Positions 1-7,783 of a DNA stretch of 64,000 nucleotides are shown piece after piece. Numbering within the stretch: position 1 is the stretch's first letter; the number at the start of each line of letters is the position of its first letter. A program made the translations under genes and the position numbers. Below the pieces are notes generated by a model that was not told where the DNA came from, ran no database searches, and worked only from the letters and a program-made list of their open reading frames with translations. The stretch covers positions 434,001 through 498,000 of the forward strand of contig CAVSLJ010000001.1 of the NCBI GenBank assembly GCA_963728875.1, written 5' to 3'. Source of the stretch: DASUPK01 sp963728875 (GTDB lineage: Bacteria; Actinomycetota; Thermoleophilia; Solirubrobacterales; 70-9).

Positions 1-283
1 AGCCCTTCCGCAGCTCCGCGAAGTCGGAGTGGCGCAGCTGCTCGGGGATCGCCTGCAGGTCGCTCATCAGCGCGTCCATCGAGCGCTCGCGCTCGGGCGG
101 CACCGGGAGCGGGCGCTTGGCGCGCCGTTCGAGGCCCATGAGGAAGTCGCGCACCCGCCCGCCGATCAGCTGGCCGAAGAGCCAGAGGGGAAGCAGCACG
201 ATGCCGAGCAGGACGTTGGCGAGCTTGGCGGCCCCGTGCAGGACCCGGTCCTGGCGCTCGGTCCTTGCCAGCCCTTCCCACAT
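1..283 (-). CDS. Hypothetical membrane-anchored protein, 5' part only (runs off the window)
   Basis: Only the first 94 or so codons are present; the gene continues past base 1. It starts at ATG 283, 9 nt after the stop of the TetR gene, so it is probably the last gene of the nitrilase-TetR transcript. The visible protein has a short polar start, one hydrophobic segment at about residues 21-41 (ANVLLGIVLLPLWLFGQLIG) and then a basic, charged region. I do not recognise a family. The single membrane segment and the context are all that can be stated. Confidence 0.55.
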   Translation of the reverse strand, partial: MWEGLARTERQDRVLHGAAKLANVLLGIVLLPLWLFGQLIGGRVRDFLMGLERRAKRPLPVPPERERSMDALMSDLQAIPEQLRHSDFAELRKG

Positions 284-292
284 ACAGGCGCG

Positions 293-913
293 CTAGCCGG
301 CCACCGCGTCGACGGGCCTGGGCTCCAGGCCGTCGCAGATGGTCTCGACGACGAGCCGCTTGGCGCGCTCGTAGTCCTCGTCCGCGGACGGGATCGAGTC
401 GAAGATCCAGCCCGTGAGCAGCTGCTCGATCGCGCCGTAGAAGACCATCGCCGCGAAGCTCGGGTCCACGTCGTCGCGGAACTCGCCGGCCTCCTGGGCG
501 TCGGCGACGATCTCGGCGACCAGGTCGTAGGCCTGCCGGATCTCGGGCAGGTGGGTGCGGCCGAAGGAGTTCGCCGCCCTGGTGACCTCGACGATGATCA
601 CCTTCATCAGCTCGGGCTCGTGCCGGTAGGACTCGATGATGAAGTTGGCGACCCCGGCGAGCTTCTCCCTGGGCGCGGCGTCGCTGCTCCGGACCTCCTG
701 GCTCGCCTCGACCAGCAGGGCCCAGCGCTCGGAGAAGAGCTCGTTCAGCATCTGCTCCTTGGAGTCGAAGTAGTGGTAGACGAGGCCGTAGGCGACTCCG
801 GCCTCGGCGGCTACATCGGAGACTCGGGCGCTGTGGAAGCCCTGGCGGGCGAAGACGGTGATCGCGGCGTCGAGGATCGCGCGGCGCTTATCGGGGGCCG
901 GTGACTGGGCCAT
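293..913 (-). CDS. TetR family transcriptional regulator
   Basis: A 206-residue TetR-type repressor. The helix-turn-helix covers about residues 14-58 (AITVFARQGFHSARVSDVAA, then YHYFDSKEQM), the usual TetR N-terminal pattern. The C-terminal ligand domain resembles fatty-acid or acyl-CoA responsive members, but the ligand cannot be read from sequence. ATG 913 shares one base with the TGA of the upstream nitrilase gene (TGATG), so translation is probably coupled. The reading frame runs open into the front half of the nitrilase only because that gene is frameshifted; this is not a real fusion. The palindrome at 1839-1854 in front of the operon is the likely autoregulatory operator. Confidence 0.9.
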   Translation of the reverse strand: MAQSPAPDKRRAILDAAITVFARQGFHSARVSDVAAEAGVAYGLVYHYFDSKEQMLNELFSERWALLVEASQEVRSSDAAPREKLAGVANFIIESYRHEPELMKVIIVEVTRAANSFGRTHLPEIRQAYDLVAEIVADAQEAGEFRDDVDPSFAAMVFYGAIEQLLTGWIFDSIPSADEDYERAKRLVVETICDGLEPRPVDAVAG

Positions 914-1792
914 CACGACGCTCCTGCCGGGGTGGCGGATTCGGCTGCCGAGACCTGGGTCGCCTCCTCGGCGCCGTCCTCCGGCCAGCGATAAGCGTCC
1001 GGGCGGCGGTGACGAAGGCTGGGCAGGCTGCTTCGCATCTCGTTCTGGATGGTGAAGTCGAGATCGGCGGAGACGAAGCACTCCGTATCGGGCGCCTGAG
1101 CCGTGACCACGCCCCAGGGGTCGACGATCATCGAGCGGCCGTAGCTGCGGTAGTGCGGCGGGGTGAAGCCGATCTGGCCCGCGGCGATGACGAAGACCTG
1201 GTCCTCGATCGCCCTGGCGCGGATCAGGACCTCCCAGTGATCGCGGCCGGTGCGCTCGGTGAAGGCGGAGGGGACGGTGATCACCCGCGCTCCCCGCAGG
1301 GTCGAGGATCCGGTAGAGCTCCGGGAAGCGGAGGTCGTAACAGATGGTCAGCCCGACCATGGCGCCGCCCGCCTCACCCAGGGCGATCTGGTCCCCCGCC
1401 TGCTCGATCGCGGACTCGCGGTACTCGACGTCGCCGACCTCGACGTCGAACATGTGGATCTTCCGGTAGACCGCGCGCTGCTCGCCATCCGGGCCGAACA
1501 TCACGGAGGTGTTGGCGAGCTTCTCCTGGTCCGGGACGATCTCGGGGACGCTCCCCGCGACCAGATGAATGCCGAGCTCGCGCGCCCAGCCCCCTGCGGC
1601 CGTCAGGGCCGGGCCGTCGAGCGGCTCCGCGGCGGAGCGGATCGCCTCCGGCGAACCGAGGACGGTCCACTTCTCGGGCAGGACGACCAGCTCCGCGCCC
1701 TCGGCGGCGGCCCCTCGAACGAGGCGCTCGGCAACCTCGAGGTTGCGGTCGTATTCGTCGGTGGAGTTGAGCTGTACGGCGGCGGCGCGCAT
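913..1792 (-). CDS. Carbon-nitrogen hydrolase (nitrilase/omega-amidase family), frameshifted as sequenced
   Basis: Members of this family hydrolyse amides or nitriles in the cytosol, often omega-amides or N-carbamoyl compounds. All three catalytic residues are visible: Glu40 in LPEKW, Lys111 in YRKIHMFDV and Cys151 in TICYDLRFPELYR. After RILD the frame breaks and the normal continuation (LRGARVITVPSAFTERTGRD) is found in the next frame. Removing one G from the GGG at 1299-1301 restores 292 residues, a usual family length. The start is ATG 1792 after a purine-rich GGGAGAAGAAG. First gene of the nitrilase-TetR operon. The substrate is unknown. The single-base insertion looks more like a sequence error than decay. 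Confidence 0.8.
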
Positions 1793-1838
1793 CTTCTTCT
1801 CCCGCCCGGACCCCTATTTCGTGCCTTTTCGGGATGGG

Positions 1839-1854
1839 TTGACTGACCAGTCAA
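1839..1854. promoter_or_regulatory. Perfect TetR-type operator palindrome
   Basis: TTGACTGACCAGTCAA: 7-bp arms TTGACTG/CAGTCAA around a 2-nt centre. It lies between the nitrilase-TetR operon (minus) and the MscS gene (plus). Size and symmetry fit TetR-family operators. Assignment to the adjacent TetR protein is inference. Confidence 0.75.
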
Positions 1855-1877
1855 TCTAGCGGGTAAGCGGCGGGGAG

Positions 1878-2804
1878 ATGCTCCGACGATTGCTGCCACG
1901 CACGCGCTCGGCCTTCGAGTCGCGGACTCAGGTGTGGCGTGAGGTGGGGCTCGGCTCAGAGGTCGACCCCGCCGCCGCGCGGCGCTCCAAGGGTGGGGCG
2001 CTGGTTCTGCTTGCCCTGATCGCGGGCGTGCTGTTCTGCTTCACGGAGCGCAAGACCCTCTTCCCCGGCTATGGGCTCGAGGTGAGGATCGCGACGGTGG
2101 TCCTGCTGGTGATCCTCGGCTGGGGGTTGGCCCGCATGCTGGCCCGGGGCCTCGCGCCCGCCCTGTATCGCCGGCTCGAGCCCGGCACTGCGGGGACGAT
2201 CGGCTTCCTGGTCCGGCTGCTGACGATCCTGGCGATGACCGTCGTCGCCCTGCGGATCGCCGGCCTGCAGGCGGGGATGCTCGCGGTGGGAGGAGGCTTC
2301 ACCGCGGTGGTCGTCGGCCTCGCCGCCCAGCAGGTGCTCGGGAACCTGCTGGCCGGGCTCGTGCTGATCACGAACCGGCCATTCCGCGTCGGCGAGCGGG
2401 TTCGCCTGCAGGCCGGCGTCCTCGCCGGGCAGCTGGAGGGCGTCGTCGGCCAGCTCGGCCTCTTCTATACGACGCTGGTCAGCGGAGCCGACCGGATCCT
2501 CGTCCCGAACGGCGTCCTGATCCAGACGGCGGTGACCCCGCTGCGTGAGCCCGAGCGGGTCGAGTTCCGAGCGCGCTTCAGCGCCGGCACCAGCCCACGG
2601 GAGGTCCAGGAGATGATCGAGGAGTCGATCGACGTCCCACTCCGCTACCCGCCCCACATCGCCGTCGAGGAGCTCGACCGAGACGATGTCGTGGTGCGCG
2701 TGGTGAGCACGCCGATGAACCCACGCGATGGAGGCAAGCTCGCCGAGGAGGTTCTCGCCGGGCTGCGCGGCGCCAACGGGAACGGAGGCCCTGAGCCCGC
2801 ATAG
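1878..2804 (+). CDS. MscS family mechanosensitive ion channel
   Basis: A 308-residue small-conductance mechanosensitive channel, which opens under membrane tension at hypo-osmotic shock. Hydrophobic segments lie at about 41-58, 68-92 and 106-150; the last is the glycine/alanine-rich pore helix (GGGFTAVVVGLAAQQVLGNL). The MscS beta domain follows (RPFRVGERVRLQAGV, then GADRILVPNGVLIQ). The C-terminal part is short. ATG 1878 has GGGGAG immediately upstream. It is divergent from the nitrilase-TetR operon and shares its palindrome-containing intergenic region, so the same repressor might influence it. Confidence 0.88.
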   Translation: MLRRLLPRTRSAFESRTQVWREVGLGSEVDPAAARRSKGGALVLLALIAGVLFCFTERKTLFPGYGLEVRIATVVLLVILGWGLARMLARGLAPALYRRLEPGTAGTIGFLVRLLTILAMTVVALRIAGLQAGMLAVGGGFTAVVVGLAAQQVLGNLLAGLVLITNRPFRVGERVRLQAGVLAGQLEGVVGQLGLFYTTLVSGADRILVPNGVLIQTAVTPLREPERVEFRARFSAGTSPREVQEMIEESIDVPLRYPPHIAVEELDRDDVVVRVVSTPMNPRDGGKLAEEVLAGLRGANGNGGPEPA

Positions 2805-2807
2805 GAT
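2802..2807 (+). promoter_or_regulatory. -10 element, probable leaderless promoter
   Basis: TAGGAT ending 6 nt before ATG 2814, overlapping the end of the mscS-like gene. The spacing fits leaderless transcription of the epimerase gene. Confidence 0.5.
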
Positions 2808-2813
2808 GGACCG

Positions 2814-3791
2814 ATGCGGGCTCTCGTCACCGGGGCGACCGGGAAGGTCGGCCACGCGATCGCCTCGGCTCTCCTCGAGAGGGGCGATCAGGTCCGGGCG
2901 CTTGTCCGGGATCCGAAGCGGGCGGCGAGCGTCCTGCCCGCGGGGATCGAGCCGATCCAGGGGGACGTCACCGACGTGGAGAGCCTCGCGGCCGCGGTCG
3001 AGGGCTGCGAGCTCGTCTTCAACTCGATGGGGATGCCCGAGCAGTGGGTCAAGGACGAGGCGATCTTCGACCAGGTGAACGCGGTGGGGAGCGGGCAGGT
3101 CGCCGGCGCGGCCAAGCGGGCCGGGGTGCGCCGGTTCGTTCACACCTCGACCCACGACGTCTTCCACGCCGACACCGGCGAGCGCTTCGACGAGACGATG
3201 CTCGCCGACTACCCGAAGGGGACGGCCTACGAGCGCTCCAAGCAGCACGCCGAGGAGCTGGTGCTCGCCGAGCGCAACGGCATGGAGATCGTGATCCTGA
3301 ACCCGTCGGGCGTATACGGCCCGACACCCTCTCCCACCCCCTCCTTCGAGAACGAGGTCTTCGAGCCGGTGGTCAAGAAGCGCCTTCCGGCCATACCGCC
3401 GGGCGGCACTGGCTACGCCTTCGTCGAGGGCGTCGCCGCGGGCCACCTGCTCGCGGCCGACAAGGGAAAGGACGGCGAGCGCTACATCCTCGCCGACGGC
3501 TACGCGGACTTCCGCGAGCTGGCGGAGACGGCGAAGCGCATCGCCGGCCGCGGGCGCATCCCGCCGAGGATGCCCGTCCCGGTCGCGAGGGCGGTCGCAA
3601 ACCTGGGGGCGGGGCTCTCCCGCCTGACGAGGCGGCCGCCCCTGCTCCCCAAGGGCCAGCTCGAATACATCCTCTGGCAGGCGCGACCGGACTCCTCGAA
3701 GGCCCAGCGCGAGCTCGGCTGGAAGACGACACCGCTCGATGAAGGAGTGCGGCGAACCTTGCACTCCATGGGGCTGCTCGAAACGAGCTGA
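2814..3791 (+). CDS. NAD-dependent epimerase/dehydratase family protein (extended SDR)
   Basis: A 325-residue extended short-chain dehydrogenase of the dihydroflavonol-reductase/3-beta-HSD-like type. The Rossmann motif GATGKVG is at residues 7-13, a TS(T)HDVF strand at about 111-117, and the catalytic Tyr139-x-x-x-Lys143 is in AYERSK. NPSGVYGP follows, as is typical of the family. The substrate is a sugar nucleotide or a hydroxysteroid/hydroxy-lipid type molecule; sequence does not decide. It stands alone and converges on the operon that ends at 3837. Confidence 0.85.
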   Translation: MRALVTGATGKVGHAIASALLERGDQVRALVRDPKRAASVLPAGIEPIQGDVTDVESLAAAVEGCELVFNSMGMPEQWVKDEAIFDQVNAVGSGQVAGAAKRAGVRRFVHTSTHDVFHADTGERFDETMLADYPKGTAYERSKQHAEELVLAERNGMEIVILNPSGVYGPTPSPTPSFENEVFEPVVKKRLPAIPPGGTGYAFVEGVAAGHLLAADKGKDGERYILADGYADFRELAETAKRIAGRGRIPPRMPVPVARAVANLGAGLSRLTRRPPLLPKGQLEYILWQARPDSSKAQRELGWKTTPLDEGVRRTLHSMGLLETS

Positions 3792-3834
3792 GTTGGTGAG
3801 TTCCTCACCCCCGTGCGTGAGTAACTCACCAACT
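3791..3834. terminator. Long hairpin between convergent genes, probable bidirectional terminator
   Basis: Arms 3791-3808 and 3817-3834 are 18 nt each with one mismatch and an 8-nt loop. The hairpin overlaps the stop of the epimerase and ends 3 nt before the stop of the opposing methyltransferase-like gene. There is no clear T tract, as expected in GC-rich DNA. Confidence 0.7.
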
Positions 3835-3836
3835 GC

Positions 3837-4444
3837 CTACGTGTGGCGGCCGACGCCGGGCACAAAGCGGCCGACCCGTGCTGGAGTAGCGCCGGTATTC
3901 ATCGCCGTGTGTTCGTAGGAGGTACGGCTCCTCCACCACCCGCACTTGGAGCTCGAGGCCGAGTGCGATCACCACGACGGCCGCGAATGCAACCCAGGTC
4001 GGCACCATCAACGCGAAGCCCGTCCAGCCGACGATCATGGACGTGTAGATCGGATTCCTGCAGATCGTGAACCAGCCGCCCGTGATCAGGTCCGTTCCCT
4101 GGTCGTCGCTGACGCCGATCCGCCACGAGGCGCCCATGCCGAGCTGGGCGCCGAAGACAGCGAGCCCTCCGAGCGCCCGCGAGGGTGATGCCGATGACGT
4201 GCACGCCGTCAACGTCAAGCGAGTCGATCGGGTCCAGCGAGTCCTGCAGCACCAGCTGGATCGACACGACCGCCATCGCCATGCCGCCGATGAACAGGAT
4301 CCCGCTGAGCCATTCGAGAGGGCCCGCCCCGTGGCGCAGTCCGATCAGCCCGGTGCCGCCGGTGCGCCGCAGCTGGATCGCCACCCGCACGAACAGGGTG
4401 AGGACCACGAAGACGACCAGCATCGCGGCGGCGAGCTTCGCCAT
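3837..4444 (-). CDS. Isoprenylcysteine carboxyl methyltransferase (ICMT) family membrane protein, frameshifted twice as sequenced
   Basis: The restored protein is 201 residues with several hydrophobic segments. The C-terminal ICMT-like signature is clear: LITGGWFTICRNPIYTSMIV, then VVEEPYLLRTHGDEYRRY. Two single-base insertions break it, at the CCC 4176-4178 and the GG 3883-3884. Removing them gives one open frame from ATG 4444 to TAG 3837 ending in ARVGRFVPGVGRHT. Family members are membrane methyltransferases using SAM; bacterial substrates are mostly unknown. It follows the MerR gene by 6 nt and is the last gene of the operon. Confidence 0.72.
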
Positions 4445-4450
4445 CGCGCG

Positions 4451-5191
4451 CTACTTCTTGTCGCCGTCGCTGCCGTTCGAGTCGGGCTCGGCGCCGCGCC
4501 GCGCCTCCAACTCGGCCACCAGCGCCTTGGTGTGCATCGCGGCGAGCAGGTCGTTGAGGGGCTGGTTGCCGGCCTCGATCAGCGCCATCGCCTCGTCGGG
4601 ATCCATCTCGCCGGCGAGGCGCTCCATCAGGACGTCGACCTCCTGCTTGACCAGGTCGCCCATCGCCTCCTTGTAGCGCAGGGTGTCGTAGACGGTGAAG
4701 CCGATCCGCTCCTCGTAGCCGCCCGCGCGGAAGCGGCTGATCGCCTCGATGATGCGGAGGTCGCTGGGCGAATAGCCGTTCTTGTCGGGCGTCAGCACCT
4801 CGAGCTCGGCGAGCCGGTCGAGGACGTCCTTCGGCACGTCGTAGCGATGGCGGACCTCGGCGGCGCTGACCCGCTCGCTCTCGCCGGCCAGCGCGTGCTC
4901 GAGCAGCCTGTCGCCGAGCTCGATCAGCGCCCTGGCGCGATCCGGGTCCTCCTCGAGCAGGTCCTTGATCACCCGCAGGGGCATGTAGCGCTCCTCCTGG
5001 AGCTGCTTGATCATCTTGATCCGGTCGACGAACTCGGCCGGGTAGTAGGCCATGTTGCGCGAGGTCTTGACCGGCTCGGGGAGCAGGCCCTCGCGCAGGT
5101 AGTGCTTGATCGTCGCGGCGGAGACTCCCGAGGCGCGCGCCAGCTCGCCCATGCGAAGCATCTCGTCGTTCTTGGCCTTCGCCGCGCTCAT
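4451..5191 (-). CDS. MerR family transcriptional regulator
   Basis: A 246-residue regulator. The N-terminal MerR winged helix-turn-helix is at about residues 11-80 (MGELARASGVSAATIKHYLR, with Y and P/E residues following). The C-terminal part is long, helical and charged and has no metal-binding cysteines, so it probably senses an organic ligand. ATG 5191 overlaps the restored stop of the upstream CaiB/BaiF gene (ATGA). Without that correction the frame appears fused to the C-terminus of that gene, which is an artefact. It is encoded late in the operon it may control. Confidence 0.85.
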   Translation of the reverse strand: MSAAKAKNDEMLRMGELARASGVSAATIKHYLREGLLPEPVKTSRNMAYYPAEFVDRIKMIKQLQEERYMPLRVIKDLLEEDPDRARALIELGDRLLEHALAGESERVSAAEVRHRYDVPKDVLDRLAELEVLTPDKNGYSPSDLRIIEAISRFRAGGYEERIGFTVYDTLRYKEAMGDLVKQEVDVLMERLAGEMDPDEAMALIEAGNQPLNDLLAAMHTKALVAELEARRGAEPDSNGSDGDKK

Positions 5192-6425
5192 GCGAGGAAC
5201 TGCTCCTGCTTCGTGCTCGCGTCCGGGCCCCTTGGCGGCGCCGGATTCCTCCAGCGCCCGGATCTCCTCCTTGGAGTAGCCGCCCTCGGAGAGCAGCTCC
5301 TCTGTGTGCTCGCCAAGCGCAGGCGCGGGCAGCTCGATACTCGCCGGCGTCCGCGAGAGCTTGATCGGGAAGCCGAGCTGCTTGATCTCGCCCATCTCGG
5401 GCTGCTCGTAGCTCACCACCATCTCGCGCTCGCGCACCAACTCGGATTCGAGCGCCTCATCCAGGTCGAGGATCGGCTCGATCATCGCGTCGTGCTCGTC
5501 GTTGAAGGCCTTCCACTCGGCGCGGCGTCTTCGTCTTGAAGATCTCCGCGACCTGCTGGTGCGCGTCCGAGCCGGGCTTCTCGAATTGCTTCTCGATCAG
5601 GTCGTCGCGGCCGACGGCCTGGCAGAAGCGGGCCCAGAACTTCGGCTCGAGCGCGCCGCAGGTGACCCAGCCGTCCGCGGCCTCGTAGGGCCGGTAGCAG
5701 ATGATTCCGCCCGAGAGCATGATGTCGCCGCGCTCCGGCACCTCGCCCGAGCCGAAGTAGCGGCCGGCCTCCATCGCCAGCCATGCCAGCGAGCCGTCGG
5801 TCATCGAGATGTCGACCATCTGGCCCTTGCCGCTTCGGCGAGCCTCCTGCAGCGCGGCGAGGATGCCGACCGCCGCCATCAGGCCGCCGCCGCCGAGGTC
5901 AGCGATCTGCGCGCCCGACTGGATCGGCGGGCCACCGGCCTCGCCGGTCAGACCGAGGATCCCGTTCAGGCCCAGGTAATTCATGTCGTGGCCCGCGCGG
6001 TCGCGGTTCGGCCCGTCCTGGCCGTAGCCGGTGATCGGGCAGTAGACGAGGGCCGGGTTCGCCTGGCTCAGCACGTCGAAGCCGACGCCGAGCTTGTCGA
6101 GGACGCCGGGGCGGAAGCTCTCCACCAGCACGTCCGCGGATTCGACCAGCTTGAGCAGCGCCTGCCGGCCGCCCTCCTGCTTCAGGTCGAGGCGGACCGA
6201 GCGCTTGTTGCGGTTCAGCGAGAGATAGATCGCCGAGCGGGTCCCGAGCGGGGTGTGCTCTTCGGAGCCGTAGTAGGGCGGCGCCCAGCGCACGTAATCG
6301 CCCTGGCCCGTGTCCTCGACCTTGATCACGTCGGCGCCGAGGTCGGCGAGCAGCAGGGTGCAGAAGCCTCCGGGCAGCAGCCTGGTCAGGTCGAGGATCT
6401 TGACGTCGTCCAGCGGCCTGCTCAC
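5188..6425 (-). CDS. CaiB/BaiF family protein, alpha-methylacyl-CoA racemase-like, frameshifted twice as sequenced
   Basis: Family III CoA transferases move CoA between acids; the racemase branch epimerises 2-methylacyl-CoA. The start ILDLTRLLPGGFCTLLLADL, VIKVED, LNRNKRSVRLDLK and CPITGYGQDGP are family hallmarks. AGHDMNYLGLNGILG resembles the AMACR active-site segment, so the racemase-type reading is preferred. Single extra bases at about 5518-5527 and in the run 5225-5231 break the frame. Removing them gives 411 residues ending KQEQFLA with TGA 5188. GTG 6425 overlaps the previous stop (GTGA). Confidence 0.8.
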
Positions 6426-7315
6426 GCCTTCGCCTCCTCCTTCTTGCGGAGACCGAGCAGCTCCCGAGCCTCGGCCACGGTGGCGGCGCGCCGTCCCACG
6501 TCCTCGGCCATCTGCCGCGCCTTGGCGATCAGCTCGCCGTTCGACTTCGCCATCTCGCCGTCGGGCAGATAGAGGTTGTCCTCGAGCCCGGCCCGGACGT
6601 TGCCGCCGAGGTTGAGCGAGGCCGCGAGCAGCTTCCACTGGTCTCGCGAGACGCCGATCACCTGCCAGTTGTTCGGACCGTCCGCTCCACCCGGGATCTG
6701 CTCCGACATGAAGGCGACGTTGCGCGCGTTCGGCCGGATCCCGCCGTTCACCCCCATCACCAGGGAGATCTGGAGCGGCGGTTCCAGCAGGCCCATGTCG
6801 AGGTATGGATCGAGGTTGGCGACGTGGCCGGCGTCGAAGCACTCGTGCTCCGGCTGAATTCCCAGGTCGTTCATCTCGGTGAGGAACTGGGTGATCGTGT
6901 CGAAGCTGTTCTCGAACACCGCCTTGAAGACGAAGTCCTTGCGGCGGCGCGAGTACTTGGCGTAGTTCATCGAGCTCATGTTGAGAGCCGCGACGTCGGG
7001 GCGGAGCGCACGCAGGTACTCGAGCCGCTTCTCGATCGGCACGCCGATCGCGCCGGTCGAGTAGTTGATGATCACGTCGTCGACCTCGGCCCTGATCGCC
7101 TCGGTGATCGCCTGGAAGTCCTCGATCTCGTACGACGGTGTTCCGTCGGGGGTCCGCGCGTGGATGTGGATCTGCGAGGCGCCCTCGTCGACCGCCCGTC
7201 GCGCCTCGGCCGCGTACTCCTCGGGCGTGTAGGGGATCGCCGGGCACTGGTCGCGGTTGGCGATCGCCCCCGAGATCGAGTTGCTGATGATCACCGGATC
7301 CTCGAAGCGACTCAC
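6422..7315 (-). CDS. Beta-keto acid cleavage enzyme (BKACE, DUF849; 3-keto-5-aminohexanoate cleavage-like)
   Basis: A 297-residue TIM-barrel enzyme intact in this sequence. BKACE enzymes condense a beta-keto acid with acetyl-CoA to give acetoacetate and a new acyl-CoA, using a Zn2+ ion. The metal-binding HIHAR is at residues 50-54. ALNMSSMNY and FDAGHVANL are typical family segments. The start is GTG 7315, overlapping the stop of the 21-codon ORF (GTGA). Its neighbours, a carboxyltransferase, an AMACR-like protein and an enoyl-CoA hydratase, suggest a catabolic route through an acyl-CoA; the keto acid is unknown. Confidence 0.88.
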   Translation of the reverse strand: MSRFEDPVIISNSISGAIANRDQCPAIPYTPEEYAAEARRAVDEGASQIHIHARTPDGTPSYEIEDFQAITEAIRAEVDDVIINYSTGAIGVPIEKRLEYLRALRPDVAALNMSSMNYAKYSRRRKDFVFKAVFENSFDTITQFLTEMNDLGIQPEHECFDAGHVANLDPYLDMGLLEPPLQISLVMGVNGGIRPNARNVAFMSEQIPGGADGPNNWQVIGVSRDQWKLLAASLNLGGNVRAGLEDNLYLPDGEMAKSNGELIAKARQMAEDVGRRAATVAEARELLGLRKKEEAKA

Positions 7316-7377
7316 GCGCCTCCCCCTTGGTCGATCGCGGACTGGACGGTGCCCACCAGGTCCTGAAGCTCGCTCAT
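7312..7377 (-). CDS. Possible 21-residue small protein or coupling ORF
   Basis: ATG 7377 to TGA 7312 encodes MSELQDLVGTVQSAIDQGGG plus Ala. The ATG overlaps the stop of the NTF2-like gene (ATGA) and the TGA overlaps the GTG of the BKACE gene. It exactly fills the gap between two operon genes and would keep ribosomes coupled. It could equally be chance or the leftover of a longer gene. Confidence 0.35.
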   Translation of the reverse strand: MSELQDLVGTVQSAIDQGGGA

Positions 7378-7783
7378 TCCGGCGCGATCTCCTCGATCGC
7401 CGCCCGAGCCGCCGACTCGTCGAGGAAGCTCTGCATGCGCACGACCCGATCGCCCCGGAACCAGAGCACGGAGTAGAACGGGTGGTCGAGCTCGAGCTCG
7501 CTTCCCCGGCCCTTGGCGGTGAGCCGGCCGATCGTCAACACGCGGCCGCCGAATCTCCCGGAAGTCCTCGACGCTGATGCGGAAGGTCTCCCACGTCTCG
7601 TTCAGGTCGGCGAAGAAACGGCGGAACTCGTCGCCTCCCCTGATGGAGCCGCCCTCGACACTTGCGGCAATCGCGGGAACGAACTCGAAATCGGATGTCC
7701 CCAGCTCGAGGAATCGGTCGACGTCTCCGGCGGACCAGCAACGCGAAGCCCCGGCGAGCGACATCCAGCGCGGTGTCGCTCAT
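7374..7783 (-). CDS. SnoaL/NTF2-like protein, frameshifted twice as sequenced
   Basis: The restored product is about 135 residues with the NTF2 fold pattern: WSAGDVDRFLELGTSDFEFV, then FRRFFADLNETWETFRISVE, then HPFYSVLWFRGDRVVRMQ. NTF2-like proteins of this kind are isomerases, hydrolases or ligand-binding proteins; no catalytic role can be assigned. Extra bases in the AA pairs at 7740-7741 and 7552-7553 break it. Removing both gives an open frame from ATG 7783 to TGA 7374. ATG 7783 overlaps the carboxyltransferase stop (ATGA), so it is a true operon member. Confidence 0.72.

Noticed and set aside
293..1792. A 499-residue nitrilase-TetR fusion protein
   Set aside because: It is one open frame only because the nitrilase is shifted by one base at 1299-1301. 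The true nitrilase C-terminus is in another frame and ends at a TGATG overlap with the TetR start.
4451..5485. A CaiB/BaiF C-terminus fused to MerR
   Set aside because: Deleting one base at 5225-5231 restores the normal CoA-transferase end (KQEQFLA, TGA) overlapping the MerR ATG.
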